Of a stretch of 64,000 bases of DNA, positions 1 to 8,334 are shown piece after piece. Source of the DNA: Luteimonas aestuarii. GTDB taxonomy: Bacteria > Pseudomonadota > Gammaproteobacteria > Xanthomonadales > Xanthomonadaceae. Location of the stretch: NCBI RefSeq assembly GCF_004357985.1, contig NZ_SMTF01000004.1, positions 1 to 64,000 of the forward strand, read 5' to 3'. The notes under the pieces were generated by a model. That model ran no database searches. It was not told the DNA's origin and worked only from the letters and a program-made list of their open reading frames with translations. How positions within the stretch are numbered: the stretch's first letter is position 1; the number at the start of each line of letters is the position of its first letter. Position numbers and translations under genes: made by a program.

Positions 1-1846
1 CCGTCACCGTCAGCGTGTAGGCGATCGTCTCGCCCGGCGCCACTTCGCTGCCGGACGCCGGATCGGCACTCTTCGCCACCGCGATCGACGCCGGCACGAC
101 CGGATGCTCGGTCTCGCACGCCGTGCACTCGGGCTCCGGATCGGTGCCGCCGGGCGGTGTCGTCGCCACCACCACGTTGCCCACCGCGCCCGTCGCGTCG
201 GCATCCACCGTCGCGCTGTAATCGAAGGCATGGGTGCCCACCGCGGCGCCGGCCGCCAGCACGCAGGTCACCACCTGGCCGGCCGCCGAACAACCGGCCG
301 GCAACGCACCGTCCAGGGTCAGGCCCGCGCCCAGCGTATCGGTCAGTGTGATCGCGTCATTCGTCGCCGCGTTCGCCACCGTCACCGTCAGCGTGTACCC
401 GATGGTGTCGCCCGGGCTCACCGTCGTGCCCGAGGCCGGGCTCGAGGTCTTGGCGATGCTGGTTACCGGGCCGAGCGGCGTGGTTTCCTCGCAGTCGTTG
501 CCTGCCGCCGCACAGTCGATGTGGCCGTTTGGAAACGTCACCGCGTTGGCGATGCTGGACACCGCCGACGGCAGCGGATCGTCGATCTGCACCACGAAGC
601 GCAACCCGGCACTGCCGTTTGCGGGCACGTTGAGCGCGCTGGTGTTGGTGCAGGCAGTGCCAGCACAGGTGAAGTCGTTGCCAGCGGCCACATAGGACGT
701 GTTCGCCGGCAGGGTTTCGGCAACATCGCCGGAAAACAGCGTGCCCGCGGCACCACCGGCATTGCTGATGGTGATCGCGTACGAGAGCACGTCGCCCGGA
801 GCGACAGCGCTACCGGCGACATACGGCTGGCCGTTTACCTCGGCCAGCGTCTTCTCGACCGACAACTCGGGTTCGGCAATGGCCGGGAACGCACAGGACG
901 CCAGGTCGCGGGAACCGCTTGCCCCGGTCGGTGCCTGCGGCGTGAGGATGCCGGTGGCCTGGTCGAAGGCGAAGTACTGGCTGGGTGCGGAGTTGTTGGC
1001 CACATACAGCCGCCCGTCATCACCGAATGCAACGCCAGCCCATTGGATCGTCGACGGCTGTCCATTGAGCAGCGGGCGCGTCTGCCGTGTGGCCTGCGGG
1101 CTGCCCGGCGTGGAGAAGTCGATGCGATACAGGTCCTGTCCGGCTGCGATCCAGCCGAATCCGTCGGCGTCGAATGCCAGGTCGCCCGAACTCAGGTTGG
1201 TTGGCGCGAAGTCGTATTGCAGGTTGCCGATGTTCTGCGCGCTGTAGCCGAAACCCGTTGCGTTGGCGGTCAACCGGTACACCACCGGCGAAGCGCCCCC
1301 GGCGACCAGGTAGCCGACGCCATCGGGAGCCATGCCGGCACGAGGGAAATCGCTGCTCGGCAGCCCGGACGCGAGCGCCTGGTACCAACCACCATTGCCG
1401 GCGTCGTAGGCCCAGACCATCGAACCGGTGCTGGCGTGGAACAGCAAGCGGTCCCTGACCGGATCGATCATCAGCGCGTTGACGTTGCCACCCACCGTCG
1501 GCAGCGCCAGTTCGGGCACCATCGCATCGGCGGACGCCCCCGGCTCGTAGCGCCAGATTTCCACGCCGTTGACGATGCTGTAGATCGCGTTCGCCGTCGC
1601 ACTGCCGGCCGGTGCGGCGCAGAAGCTGTAGCCGCCTGCCGCCGAGATCGTGACCGTTGCGGTACCGGTGTCGTTGTCGGGATCGATGTCGTTGGTGCCC
1701 GCCGGCGGGGCGACGGTCGCCACGTTGGTCAGCGATGCCGATTGCGCGAGGGCGGGCGCTGCCGCCAGCGTCATGACGCCGGCAACGAGCGCCAGCAAGA
1801 GACCTGCGGCGGCCGCCTTGGCCTGCCCGAAACCGTTTGAAGACAC
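1..1846 (-). CDS. Secreted DUF11-repeat surface protein (5' part; runs off the window)
   Basis: The minus-strand frame is open from a GTG at 1846 to the window edge, so the C-terminus is missing. The start is supported by a GGGGG run about 8 bases upstream. The N-terminus is a signal peptide: a short polar stretch, then an Ala/Leu-rich core ending APALAQ. Residues of roughly 55-310 read like a beta-propeller of the kind found next to DUF11 domains (IYSIVNG, LYRIDF and LYVANN blades). From about residue 320 come tandem DUF11-type repeats, each opening with a VEKTLA, IAKTSSPASG or VAKSADPASG motif followed by PGDTIGYTLTVT-like strands. DUF11 repeats are known from large bacterial surface or secreted proteins, usually of unknown role. 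An adhesive or structural outer-surface function is inference. Three repeats are visible and the third is cut by the window edge. Confidence 0.85.
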   Translation of the reverse strand, partial: MSSNGFGQAKAAAAGLLLALVAGVMTLAAAPALAQSASLTNVATVAPPAGTNDIDPDNDTGTATVTISAAGGYSFCAAPAGSATANAIYSIVNGVEIWRYEPGASADAMVPELALPTVGGNVNALMIDPVRDRLLFHASTGSMVWAYDAGNGGWYQALASGLPSSDFPRAGMAPDGVGYLVAGGASPVVYRLTANATGFGYSAQNIGNLQYDFAPTNLSSGDLAFDADGFGWIAAGQDLYRIDFSTPGSPQATRQTRPLLNGQPSTIQWAGVAFGDDGRLYVANNSAPSQYFAFDQATGILTPQAPTGASGSRDLASCAFPAIAEPELSVEKTLAEVNGQPYVAGSAVAPGDVLSYAITISNAGGAAGTLFSGDVAETLPANTSYVAAGNDFTCAGTACTNTSALNVPANGSAGLRFVVQIDDPLPSAVSSIANAVTFPNGHIDCAAAGNDCEETTPLGPVTSIAKTSSPASGTTVSPGDTIGYTLTVTVANAATNDAITLTDTLGAGLTLDGALPAGCSAAGQVVTCVLAAGAAVGTHAFDYSATVDADATGAVGNVVVATTPPGGTDPEPECTACETEHPVVPASIAVAKSADPASGSEVAPGETIAYTLTVT

Positions 1847-2162
1847 CTTCAACCCCCTAGGAAAGTCCGCGGCAGGTCCGCGCACGGGCGTGCACGAACG
1901 CCGCGATTCGCCACGCGAGTGACGACAAGCGGCATGCAGTCCATTCCCGGATACCTCGTCGAAGCGAGGTGCTGGATCCCCCCTGATCCGGACTTGCGGC
2001 ATCGAAGCCCATCACACGGATGGCGACGCCGAAGTGCGCGCACTGTAGATGCGGGCGGCAACCCCGACAATCGCAAGTCGCTCACGATTGCTCACATTCG
2101 GTGAGTTACGCGGCCGCGCATTTCGGCAATCATTCCCGTCGTCCACACGTGAGGCACCTGGG
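1847..2162. other. 316-bp divergent intergenic region with a nested hairpin
   Basis: This separates the minus-strand DUF11 gene from the plus-strand histidine kinase and must hold both promoters. No convincing ORF lies in it. It contains a stem-loop, ACCTCG/CGAGGT at 1953-1970 with loop TCGAAG, enclosed by CCGGAT (1947-1952) pairing with ATCCGG (1986-1991). On the minus strand this hairpin lies in the probable 5' leader of the DUF11 gene. I cannot match it to a known riboswitch class. Confidence 0.4.
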
Positions 2163-3521
2163 ATGGCACGAAGCGGGATCAGGCAATGGCTGCAGGCCAC
2201 GAGGATCGACGACCCGGTCGATCGCCGCAACGCACCGATGCTCCAGGTGGTGCTGCTGGCACTTGGAACCTTGCCGCCGGTGCTCTGGCTTTACCGCATT
2301 TTCGGCACCCAGATTCCCTGGCGGCCCGGGGAAACCGTCAGCCTCTCCGCCAGCCTCCTGATCAGCAGCATCGCGCTGTGGTCTGTCATGTTGATCCGCC
2401 GCGGGCGGTTCCAGTGGGCCATCCGGCAGCTGATGCTGCTGGTCGCGGTCATCCTCGTTGTCTCGTATGCACTCACCGGGCTGGGCGCGCACGTGTTCGA
2501 AATGCCCGTGCAGGTGCTGTGGCTCTTCGTCGCCGGGATGATGATCGGACGCAAGGCGCTGTGGAGCATGTATGGCGCTTTGGTGCTTGCGCTGATGCTT
2601 GGCGCCGGCGCCGATGTCAGGAACGAAGCAATGGCCCCGGGGCATGCCTTCGGCGACGCCGTGATCCGCAGTGTGATGTTCCTGCTGATCGCGCTGGTGA
2701 TCGACCGCAGCGTCGCGGCGTTGCGTGAATCCCTGAAGGACGCGATGGCGCGCAGTGCCGAATTGGAGCAGGCCAATGCGCAGTTGCTGGAAGAGATCAA
2801 CGCGCGCGAACAGGCGCAGGCGCAGGTACTGCACGCGCAGAAGATGGAAGCGGTTGGACGCATGGCCAGCGGACTGGCCCACGACTTCGGCCATCTGCTG
2901 ACCTTGGTTGACGGATACGCGGCCAACGCCGTCAAGGCCACGTCCGAAGACGAGCGCACGGCGGCGTTGGAAGGCGTGCGTTCCGCCGCTGCCCGCGCCG
3001 ATGCACAAGTCGGCAGGCTGCTGCATTTCGCTAGACGCGACCCAGGCCTCGCCGAGGGCTTCGACGCAGCGGCAACCATCCGTGACATCGCACCGATGCT
3101 GCGCCAGACCCTGGGCGCGGCGAACCGCCTGGAGCTCGGTCTCCCGGAACCGCCGGTGCCGATACGCCTCGATCGAGAGCAGTTCGCACTCGTGCTGCTG
3201 AACCTGGCAGCCAATGCCGCCGACGCCATGCCCGAGGGCGGGCGGTTCGTACTGGCCGCACGTGTGGTGGACGGCACCACGTTGGAGATCGCTGCCGGCG
3301 ACGACGGCGGCGGCGTTCCCGAGCCGCTGCGGGAACGCGTCTTCGAACCCTTCTTCACGACCAAGCCACCCGATCACGGCACCGGTCTGGGTCTCGCGGT
3401 GGCCCGCGACCTGGTCGAGGCGGCGGGAGGCAGCCTGACGCTGGATCCCGGCGGAAGCGCATCGGGCGCGATGTTCCGTATCCGGTTGCCACTCGACGTC
3501 CAGGCCTCGCTGGGACCGTGA
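2163..3521 (+). CDS. Membrane sensor histidine kinase
   Basis: 452 aa. The ATG at 2163 follows GAGG at 2151-2154; an upstream in-frame extension lacks such a site. The first ~190 residues are hydrophobic, with about five or six membrane spans and no recognisable periplasmic sensor domain. Next come a coiled coil (about 195-240, rich in Glu/Gln/Ala), a phosphoacceptor helix with GLAHDFGHLL, and an HATPase domain. The HATPase has an N-box (LNLAANAADAMP), a G1 motif (DDGGGVP), FEPFFTTK and GTGLGLAVARDLV. This layout resembles NtrB/FixL-type kinases, whose usual H-box is HDFNNLL; here the two Asn are replaced by Gly-His. The likely partner is the response regulator encoded convergently 27 bp downstream. 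The signal sensed is unknown. Confidence 0.88.
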   Translation: MARSGIRQWLQATRIDDPVDRRNAPMLQVVLLALGTLPPVLWLYRIFGTQIPWRPGETVSLSASLLISSIALWSVMLIRRGRFQWAIRQLMLLVAVILVVSYALTGLGAHVFEMPVQVLWLFVAGMMIGRKALWSMYGALVLALMLGAGADVRNEAMAPGHAFGDAVIRSVMFLLIALVIDRSVAALRESLKDAMARSAELEQANAQLLEEINAREQAQAQVLHAQKMEAVGRMASGLAHDFGHLLTLVDGYAANAVKATSEDERTAALEGVRSAAARADAQVGRLLHFARRDPGLAEGFDAAATIRDIAPMLRQTLGAANRLELGLPEPPVPIRLDREQFALVLLNLAANAADAMPEGGRFVLAARVVDGTTLEIAAGDDGGGVPEPLRERVFEPFFTTKPPDHGTGLGLAVARDLVEAAGGSLTLDPGGSASGAMFRIRLPLDVQASLGP

Positions 3522-3548
3522 CCAGTGCCGCGCGGCAGCGCGACACTC

Positions 3549-4265
3549 CTATCGTTCGAACAGATAGCCGACGCCGCGCACGGCCTTGAGCGGCAGGGCC
3601 TCTCCAGAGACATCGATGCATTTCCGTCGCAGGCGATAGACCAGCATCTCCAGCCGATGCGGATCGAAGCCTTCGACGTCGCTGGTCAGGTGGGCGATCA
3701 GCGTTTCACGGCTGACCGGCTGGTTCGGCCGGGTCGCCAGCAGGCCCATGATCTGGCGCTCGGCGTGATTCAGCGCCACCGTTGCACCCGACGGCGTCGA
3801 CAGCGACCATCCATGACGGCGGAGTGCCCAGCCGCCCCCATTCGGCGCGTCCGGCATCTCGCGACCAGCCTGCCGTGCGCGCACATTGCGCAGCGTCTCG
3901 ATCAACTCATCCATGTCGAGCGGCTTGACCAGGTACGCGTCGACGCCCGCGCGCAGCGCCCTGATCCGGTCGACACTGCGCCCATGCCCGGTATACATCA
4001 CGATCCCGAGCGACTGCGACAGTTCCCGGAGATGGCGCGCGATCTCGACGCCATCGTCGTCGGGCAAGCCGACATCCAGCAGCACCAGATCGAAGTGCGA
4101 GCTTGCCCACATTCGATACAGCTGCAGCGCGTTCGCCAACCCAACCGCGTCGAAACCCGCGTGGCGCAGTGCCGGCAGCATGATCTTCTCGCGAAGTTCC
4201 TCGTCGTCCTCCACGATCGCAAGGCGTGGCTCGGAAGACTCTTGTTCGCTATCGATCGGGGTCAT
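3549..4265 (-). CDS. OmpR/PhoB-family response regulator
   Basis: 238 aa from the ATG at 4265. The receiver domain covers residues ~13-130: an acidic pocket (IVEDDEE), the phosphoacceptor Asp in LVLLDVGLPDDDG, the switch Thr in MYTGHG, and the conserved Lys in LVKPLD. A C-terminal winged-helix DNA-binding domain follows, with LNHAERQIMGLLATRPN and a recognition region ending LVYRLRRKC, then the final hairpin LKAVRGVGYLFER. It lies tail to tail with the histidine kinase, 27 bp between stop codons. This is an unusual arrangement for a cognate pair, but no other two-component gene is nearby. Its own upstream region carries TGGTGCAC repeats that could be its operator. It probably regulates transcription on phosphorylation; the regulon is unknown. 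Confidence 0.9.
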   Translation of the reverse strand: MTPIDSEQESSEPRLAIVEDDEELREKIMLPALRHAGFDAVGLANALQLYRMWASSHFDLVLLDVGLPDDDGVEIARHLRELSQSLGIVMYTGHGRSVDRIRALRAGVDAYLVKPLDMDELIETLRNVRARQAGREMPDAPNGGGWALRRHGWSLSTPSGATVALNHAERQIMGLLATRPNQPVSRETLIAHLTSDVEGFDPHRLEMLVYRLRRKCIDVSGEALPLKAVRGVGYLFER

Positions 4266-4417
4266 CTTCGCCGGGAAACTCGTCTCGCTTGAAGGTCGGC
4301 ATGTGCGCGCCGACCGGGAGGCACCGGGGCATGCGCAACGGGGACGACACGTCCAGCATACCCGCTGATGCGTTTTCGATGCAGCCCGGCCAGGACGCGG
4401 CAAGCGCCGCACAACGT

Positions 4418-4450
4418 CTGGTGCACATGCTGGTGCACTCCTGCGCACCA
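4418..4450. promoter_or_regulatory. TGGTGCAC repeat cluster upstream of the response regulator
   Basis: CTGGTGCAC occurs at 4418-4426 and again at 4430-4438, a 12-base period. An inverted near-copy, GCGCACCA, lies at 4443-4450. OmpR/PhoB-family proteins commonly bind direct repeats about one helical turn apart, so autoregulation is possible. The rest of 4266-4560 (about 295 bp) holds no gene I would support. Assignment is by position and symmetry only. Confidence 0.3.
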
Positions 4451-4560
4451 GTGCTGCACAACGCCTGCGCCCGGCGGATTGCCCGTTCGATGGCGAACGA
4501 TGGCCCGTTCCGCGGAATGCCGGGGCGCCATGCCAGCCGATGTCGACGCCACCAGACGAA

Positions 4561-4582
4561 CAACCCCGCATCAGCGGGGTTG
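4561..4582 (-). terminator. Rho-independent-type terminator after dksA
   Basis: A perfect 9-bp stem CAACCCCGC/GCGGGGTTG with an ATCA loop lies 10 bp past the dksA stop codon. The T-tract on the minus strand is weak (TTGTTCG). Confidence 0.65.
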
Positions 4583-4592
4583 TGGGTCAGGC

Positions 4593-5606
4593 TCAATCGC
4601 CCATCTGCTTCTGCATGTGTTCCCAGCGTTCCTGGGCATCGATGGTGCGCTCGGCCTGTGGCCGGGCCTCGAGGCGATCCAGGCCGATTTCCTCGCCGGT
4701 CTCGACGCAGTAGCCGTAGTCGCCCTCGTCCACGCGACGGATGATGCTCTCGATCTTGCTGATCAACTTGCGATACCGGTCGCGCGTGCGCAGCTCGAGG
4801 GCGTTCTCGGTCTCGCGGCTGGCGCGCTCGGCTTCGTCGCCGACATCGCGCACTTCGTCCTTGAGGTTCTCGATGGTCTGGCGCGACTCGTCGACCAGCT
4901 CCTCGCGGCGCGACAGCAGCTTCTGCCGGAAATACTCCAGTTGCAGCGGATTCATGTACTCCTCGTCCGCGCTGGGCTTGTAGCCGGCGGGGAGGATCGG
5001 ACGCCCGGTTTCCGGATCGTTCTTGTACGGCACCACCTTCACCTTGGCCTTCGGGGCGGGCGCGGCGGGCTTGGACACCACGGCCACGGCCACCTTGCCG
5101 GCGGGACGGACCACCGACGGCCTGGTCGGCGCAGCCTTGGTTTCGACGGGCCTGGCGGGCTTGGCAGCCTTCGGGTCGGCCTTGGCCGGCACAGGGGCCT
5201 TCGCCTTCGGCGCAGTCTTCACGGCAGGCGCAGCGGCCTTCTTCGCGACCGGCTTCGCCGCAGGCGTGGGCCTGGCAGCGGGCGACGGCTTGGCCGGCGC
5301 AGCCTTATTCGTGGGCGTAGCCTTCCTGGCGGGCGCAGCCTTCTTGCTGACCGGCGCAGCCTTCTTCGCGGGCGCGACCTTCCTGGCCGGTGCGGCCTTC
5401 TTCGCGGGCGCAGCCTTCCTGGCGGCTGCCTTCTTCGGTGCCGGTGCCTTCTTCGCCGGCGCAGCCTTCCTGGCAGGTGCCTTCTTCACGGCGGCCTTCT
5501 TGGCGACGGGCTTCTTCGCGGCGGGCTTGGCCTTGGCGGCGGGCTTGGACGACTTGGTTGCCTTGGCCGGCTTGGCGGCCTTCTTGGCGGACTTCTTCAC
5601 TGCCAC
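4593..5606 (-). CDS. dksA: DksA-family RNA polymerase-binding factor with Lys/Ala/Pro-rich N-terminal extension
   Basis: 337 aa from a GTG at 5606, with AGAGGA 10 bases upstream; a longer open frame to 5723 has no better start. Residues 1 to ~180 are an almost pure Ala/Lys/Pro tract (AAKK, APAKK and ARKAAP repeats) resembling histone-H1-like tails. The last ~150 residues are the DksA fold: a coiled coil with LQLEYFRQKLLSRREEL, a tip region GDEAERA, then LELRTRDRYRKLISKIE, and the globular end DYGYCVETGEEIGLDRLEARP. Escherichia coli DksA uses four Cys to bind zinc. Here only the first remains: the others are Thr, Thr and Ala. At the tip, the acidic DxxDxA becomes DxxExA. DksA acts with ppGpp in the RNA polymerase secondary channel to control stringent-response promoters. 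It is divergent from yidD. Confidence 0.9.
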   Translation of the reverse strand: MAVKKSAKKAAKPAKATKSSKPAAKAKPAAKKPVAKKAAVKKAPARKAAPAKKAPAPKKAAARKAAPAKKAAPARKVAPAKKAAPVSKKAAPARKATPTNKAAPAKPSPAARPTPAAKPVAKKAAAPAVKTAPKAKAPVPAKADPKAAKPARPVETKAAPTRPSVVRPAGKVAVAVVSKPAAPAPKAKVKVVPYKNDPETGRPILPAGYKPSADEEYMNPLQLEYFRQKLLSRREELVDESRQTIENLKDEVRDVGDEAERASRETENALELRTRDRYRKLISKIESIIRRVDEGDYGYCVETGEEIGLDRLEARPQAERTIDAQERWEHMQKQMGD

Positions 5607-5703
5607 TTGACTGGAATCCTCTGGTTCCCTTTGACGGGAAAGCGCGCTGTTATACCCTGCCCCGGCGGCAGCGGCAACCGCGACCGCCCCCTCAGACAGC
5701 CTC

Positions 5704-5964
5704 GTGATCGACCGTTTCCTCATCTTCGTGCTGCGCGGCTACAAGCGCTTCATCAGCCCGCTACTGGGGCCGCGCTGCCGTTTCGTCCCCAGCTGTTCCG
5801 AGTACGCGATGACCGCGATCGGCCGCTTCGGCGCGCTGAAGGGCAGCTGGCTGGCGATCCGCCGGCTGGGCCGCTGCCACCCGCTCCACCCGGGTGGGTT
5901 CGACCCCGTGCCCGGCCACCCTGACGCCCCGGGCTGCTGCCCCGCCCCCAAGGACCCGACATGA
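5704..5964 (+). CDS. yidD: Membrane protein insertion efficiency factor YidD
   Basis: 86 aa from a GTG at 5704. It carries the family signature: [13 protein letters not shown], then [11 protein letters not shown], and [15 protein letters not shown] near the end, with the conserved Cys residues. YidD is a small peripheral inner-membrane protein linked to YidC-dependent insertion. It is usually next to rnpA/yidC, but here it heads a different operon. Its TGA overlaps the ATG of the dihydroorotase gene (ATGA at 5961-5964), so translation is probably coupled. The C-terminal tail is Pro/Cys-rich and short. Confidence 0.93.
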   Translation: MIDRFLIFVLRGYKRFISPLLGPRCRFVPSCSEYAMTAIGRFGALKGSWLAIRRLGRCHPLHPGGFDPVPGHPDAPGCCPAPKDPT

Positions 5965-7307
5965 CCGACACCCTGATCGTCAACGCCCGCCTGGTGAACG
6001 AAGGCCGCGAGTTCGACGGCGACCTGCGCATCTGCGGCGACCGCATCGCCGAGATCGGCAGCGGCCTGTCCGCGCGCAATGGCGACACCGTGGTCGATGC
6101 CGCCGGACGCCGCCTGTTGCCGGGGATGATCGACGACCAGGTGCACTTCCGCGAACCGGGCATGGAGCACAAGGCCGACATGGCAACCGAGTCGGCGGCT
6201 GCGGTCGCGGGCGGGCTGACCAGCTTCATGGACATGCCCAACACCAGCCCGCCGACGCTCAACGATGCCGCACTGGAGGACAAGTATTCGCGTGCCGCCG
6301 GCCGTGCCCGCGCCAACTACGGTTTCTACTTCGGCGCCAGCAACGACAACCTGGCCGACGTGCGCGGCATCGATCCGAAGGCCACCCCCGGCCTGAAGGT
6401 GTTCATGGGCGCGTCCACCGGCAACATGCTGGTCGACGACCCGGAGACGCTGGACGGCATCTTCCGCGACACGCCGGTGCCGATCATCACCCACTGCGAG
6501 GACACGCCGACGATCGACGCGATCCAGGCGCAGTACCGGGCGAAGTACGGCGACGACATCCCCGCCGAATGCCACCCGGACATCCGCTCGCGCGAGGCCT
6601 GCATCAAGTCCACGCGGCTGGCGCTGGCGCTGGCGCGCAAGCACGACACCCGGCTGCACGTGCTGCACATCTCCACCGCCGACGAGCTGGCGTTGTTCGA
6701 GCACGGCCCGATGATCCGCGCCGACGGCAGCCGCAAGCGCATCACCGCAGAGACCTGCATCCACTTCCTGCGCTTCGACCGCCGCGACTACGCGCGGCTG
6801 GGCCACCAGATCAAGTGCAACCCCGCCATCAAGGACCCGGCCGACCGCGAGGCGATTACCCGCGCGCTGGCCGAGGACGTGCTGGACGTGCTGGCCACCG
6901 ACCATGCGCCGCACACCTGGGACGAAAAGCACAATCCCTACGTGCGCGCGCCCAGCGGACTGCCGCTGGTGCAGTTCGCCCTCAACGCAGCACTGGAATG
7001 CGTGCATGAAGGCAGTTTCAGCACCGCGCACCTGGTGCAGAAGTTCGCGCACGCACCGGCGCAGCTGTTCGACGTCAAGGAGCGCGGCTTCCTGCGCGAA
7101 GGCTATTTCGCCGACCTGGTGCTGGTGGAGGACACGCCGTTCACCGTGAAGCGTGAAGACGTGCTGTCCAAATGCGGCTGGTCGCCGTTCGAGGGCACCA
7201 CGTTCCGCTCGCGCATCGCGTCCACCTGGATCAACGGCGCGCTGGCTTGGGATGGCACCGCGCTCGTGGGCGGACCCCGGGGGCAGCGGCTGGAGTTCGA
7301 TCGATGA
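5961..7307 (+). CDS. pyrC: Dihydroorotase (PyrC-type amidohydrolase)
   Basis: 448 aa, full length for a class I-type dihydroorotase. This enzyme cyclises carbamoyl-aspartate to dihydroorotate in pyrimidine synthesis. Visible motifs are [14 protein letters not shown] (about residues 54-67, metal site), a Lys-containing strand GLKVFMGAS that would supply the carbamylated ligand, [13 protein letters not shown], and the catalytic ATDHAPHT near residue 313. The first His of the usual HxH is Gln (QVH). I believe this variant is typical of one dihydroorotase subfamily and does not signal inactivation. It overlaps yidD upstream and the M23 gene downstream (ATGA at 7304-7307). pyrD lies elsewhere in the window at 43795-44847. 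An allantoinase or hydantoinase-like activity is less likely. Confidence 0.87.
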   Translation: MTDTLIVNARLVNEGREFDGDLRICGDRIAEIGSGLSARNGDTVVDAAGRRLLPGMIDDQVHFREPGMEHKADMATESAAAVAGGLTSFMDMPNTSPPTLNDAALEDKYSRAAGRARANYGFYFGASNDNLADVRGIDPKATPGLKVFMGASTGNMLVDDPETLDGIFRDTPVPIITHCEDTPTIDAIQAQYRAKYGDDIPAECHPDIRSREACIKSTRLALALARKHDTRLHVLHISTADELALFEHGPMIRADGSRKRITAETCIHFLRFDRRDYARLGHQIKCNPAIKDPADREAITRALAEDVLDVLATDHAPHTWDEKHNPYVRAPSGLPLVQFALNAALECVHEGSFSTAHLVQKFAHAPAQLFDVKERGFLREGYFADLVLVEDTPFTVKREDVLSKCGWSPFEGTTFRSRIASTWINGALAWDGTALVGGPRGQRLEFDR

Positions 7308-8152
7308 GCTTCCGCACGCTCGCCGCCGCCACCGCCTTGCTCGCCTGCGGCATCGTTGCCACGCCGCACGTGCCGGCACGGGCCGAAACGTCCCCGGCCG
7401 ACACCCGCATCGTCTTCCCCGCAAGCGTGCAGCAGGGATCGATGGTGATCGGCAAGGTGCCGCCTGGCAGCCGCGTTGAGTATGCCGGCCGCACGTTGCG
7501 TACCACCGGCTACGGCAGCGTGGTGTTCGGAGTAGGCCGCAACGAGACCGGCCCGGCGACCGTCACCGTCACCCGGCCCGATGGCAGCCGCGAAACCGCA
7601 CGCGTCGCCGTGACCGCGCGCGACTGGCCCGAGCAGCGCATCAATGGCGTACCGCCGGCGACCGTGAACCCGCCACCCGCGATCGCCGAACGCATCCGCC
7701 GCGAGCAGGCACGCGTGACCGAAACGCGCACCCGCGACGATGCCCGCGCCGATTTCGTGCAAACCTTCATCTGGCCGGTCGAGGGACGCATCAGTGGTCG
7801 CTTCGGTCGCGCCCGCGTCTACAACGGCCAGCCCGGTTCGCCTCATTCGGGCATGGACATCGCCGCGCCCACCGGCACGCCGGTCAAGGCCCCGGCCGCC
7901 GGCATCGTCACCTTCGCCGACGGCGATCTCTACCTGACCGGCGGCACCCTGCTGATCGACCACGGACACGGCATCAGCAGCAACTTCCTGCACCTGTCGC
8001 GGATCGACGTGAAAGTGGGCGATCGCGTCGAACAGGGGCAGGTGGTGGCCGCGGTGGGATCGACCGGGCGGTCGACGGGGCCGCATCTGCATTGGGGGAT
8101 GAACTGGTTCGACGTCCGCATCGATCCGCAACTGGTGCTTGAACGGCGATAA
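7304..8152 (+). CDS. Secreted M23-family peptidoglycan endopeptidase
   Basis: 282 aa. The ATG at 7304 overlaps the dihydroorotase stop. A signal peptide (FRTLAAATALLACGIV, cleavage near HVPARA) is followed by a beta-rich N-terminal module (residues ~35-110). The LytM/M23 zinc-peptidase domain spans ~150-275, with HSGMDIAAPTGTPVKAP (HxxxD metal motif), LIDHGHG, FLHLS and the final HLHWGM (HxH). All expected zinc and catalytic His residues are present, so an active D,D-endopeptidase acting on cell-wall cross-links is likely, rather than a degenerate activator such as EnvC. It is exported to the periplasm. The last 15 codons are repeated just downstream (8224-8271). Confidence 0.9.
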   Translation: MSFRTLAAATALLACGIVATPHVPARAETSPADTRIVFPASVQQGSMVIGKVPPGSRVEYAGRTLRTTGYGSVVFGVGRNETGPATVTVTRPDGSRETARVAVTARDWPEQRINGVPPATVNPPPAIAERIRREQARVTETRTRDDARADFVQTFIWPVEGRISGRFGRARVYNGQPGSPHSGMDIAAPTGTPVKAPAAGIVTFADGDLYLTGGTLLIDHGHGISSNFLHLSRIDVKVGDRVEQGQVVAAVGSTGRSTGPHLHWGMNWFDVRIDPQLVLERR

Positions 8153-8302
8153 CGTCGTCACTCACTGCCGTCACGCGTGGCGACGCGTTCGTCATCATCG
8201 CAATGCTCAGGTCCGCTCGGCGCGGTTCGACGTACGCATCGATCCGCAACTGGTGCTTGAACGGCGGTAACGAGACCGTCTTTCCATGTCACGCATGGCG
8301 AG
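8106..8302 (+). repeat. Tandem duplicate of the M23 gene 3' end (remnant of a lost paralogue)
   Basis: 48 bp at 8106-8153, encoding the M23 C-terminus FDVRIDPQLVLERR plus stop, recur at 8224-8271 (118 bp downstream) with only two differences. Both differences are third-position and silent (GTC to GTA, CGA to CGG). Weaker similarity in the same register continues after each copy (8170-8184 versus 8288-8302). The second copy has no matching upstream coding sequence. Confidence 0.75.
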
Positions 8303-8334
8303 ACGAGCTCCGTCGTCGCGCCAGTCCCGCCCGG

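Noticed and set aside
104-1840. Long plus-strand open frame opposite the DUF11 gene
   Set aside because: Arg/Gly/His-rich composition of an antisense shadow in high-GC DNA. The minus strand shows a signal peptide and DUF11 motifs.
4249-4596. 115-codon minus-strand frame upstream of the response regulator
   Set aside because: It runs through the dksA terminator stem and overlaps the regulator start. Composition is not gene-like.
4760-5600. Ala/Lys repeats in dksA as a CRISPR or tandem repeat array
   Set aside because: The repeats are irregular, coding, and in frame with the DksA domain.
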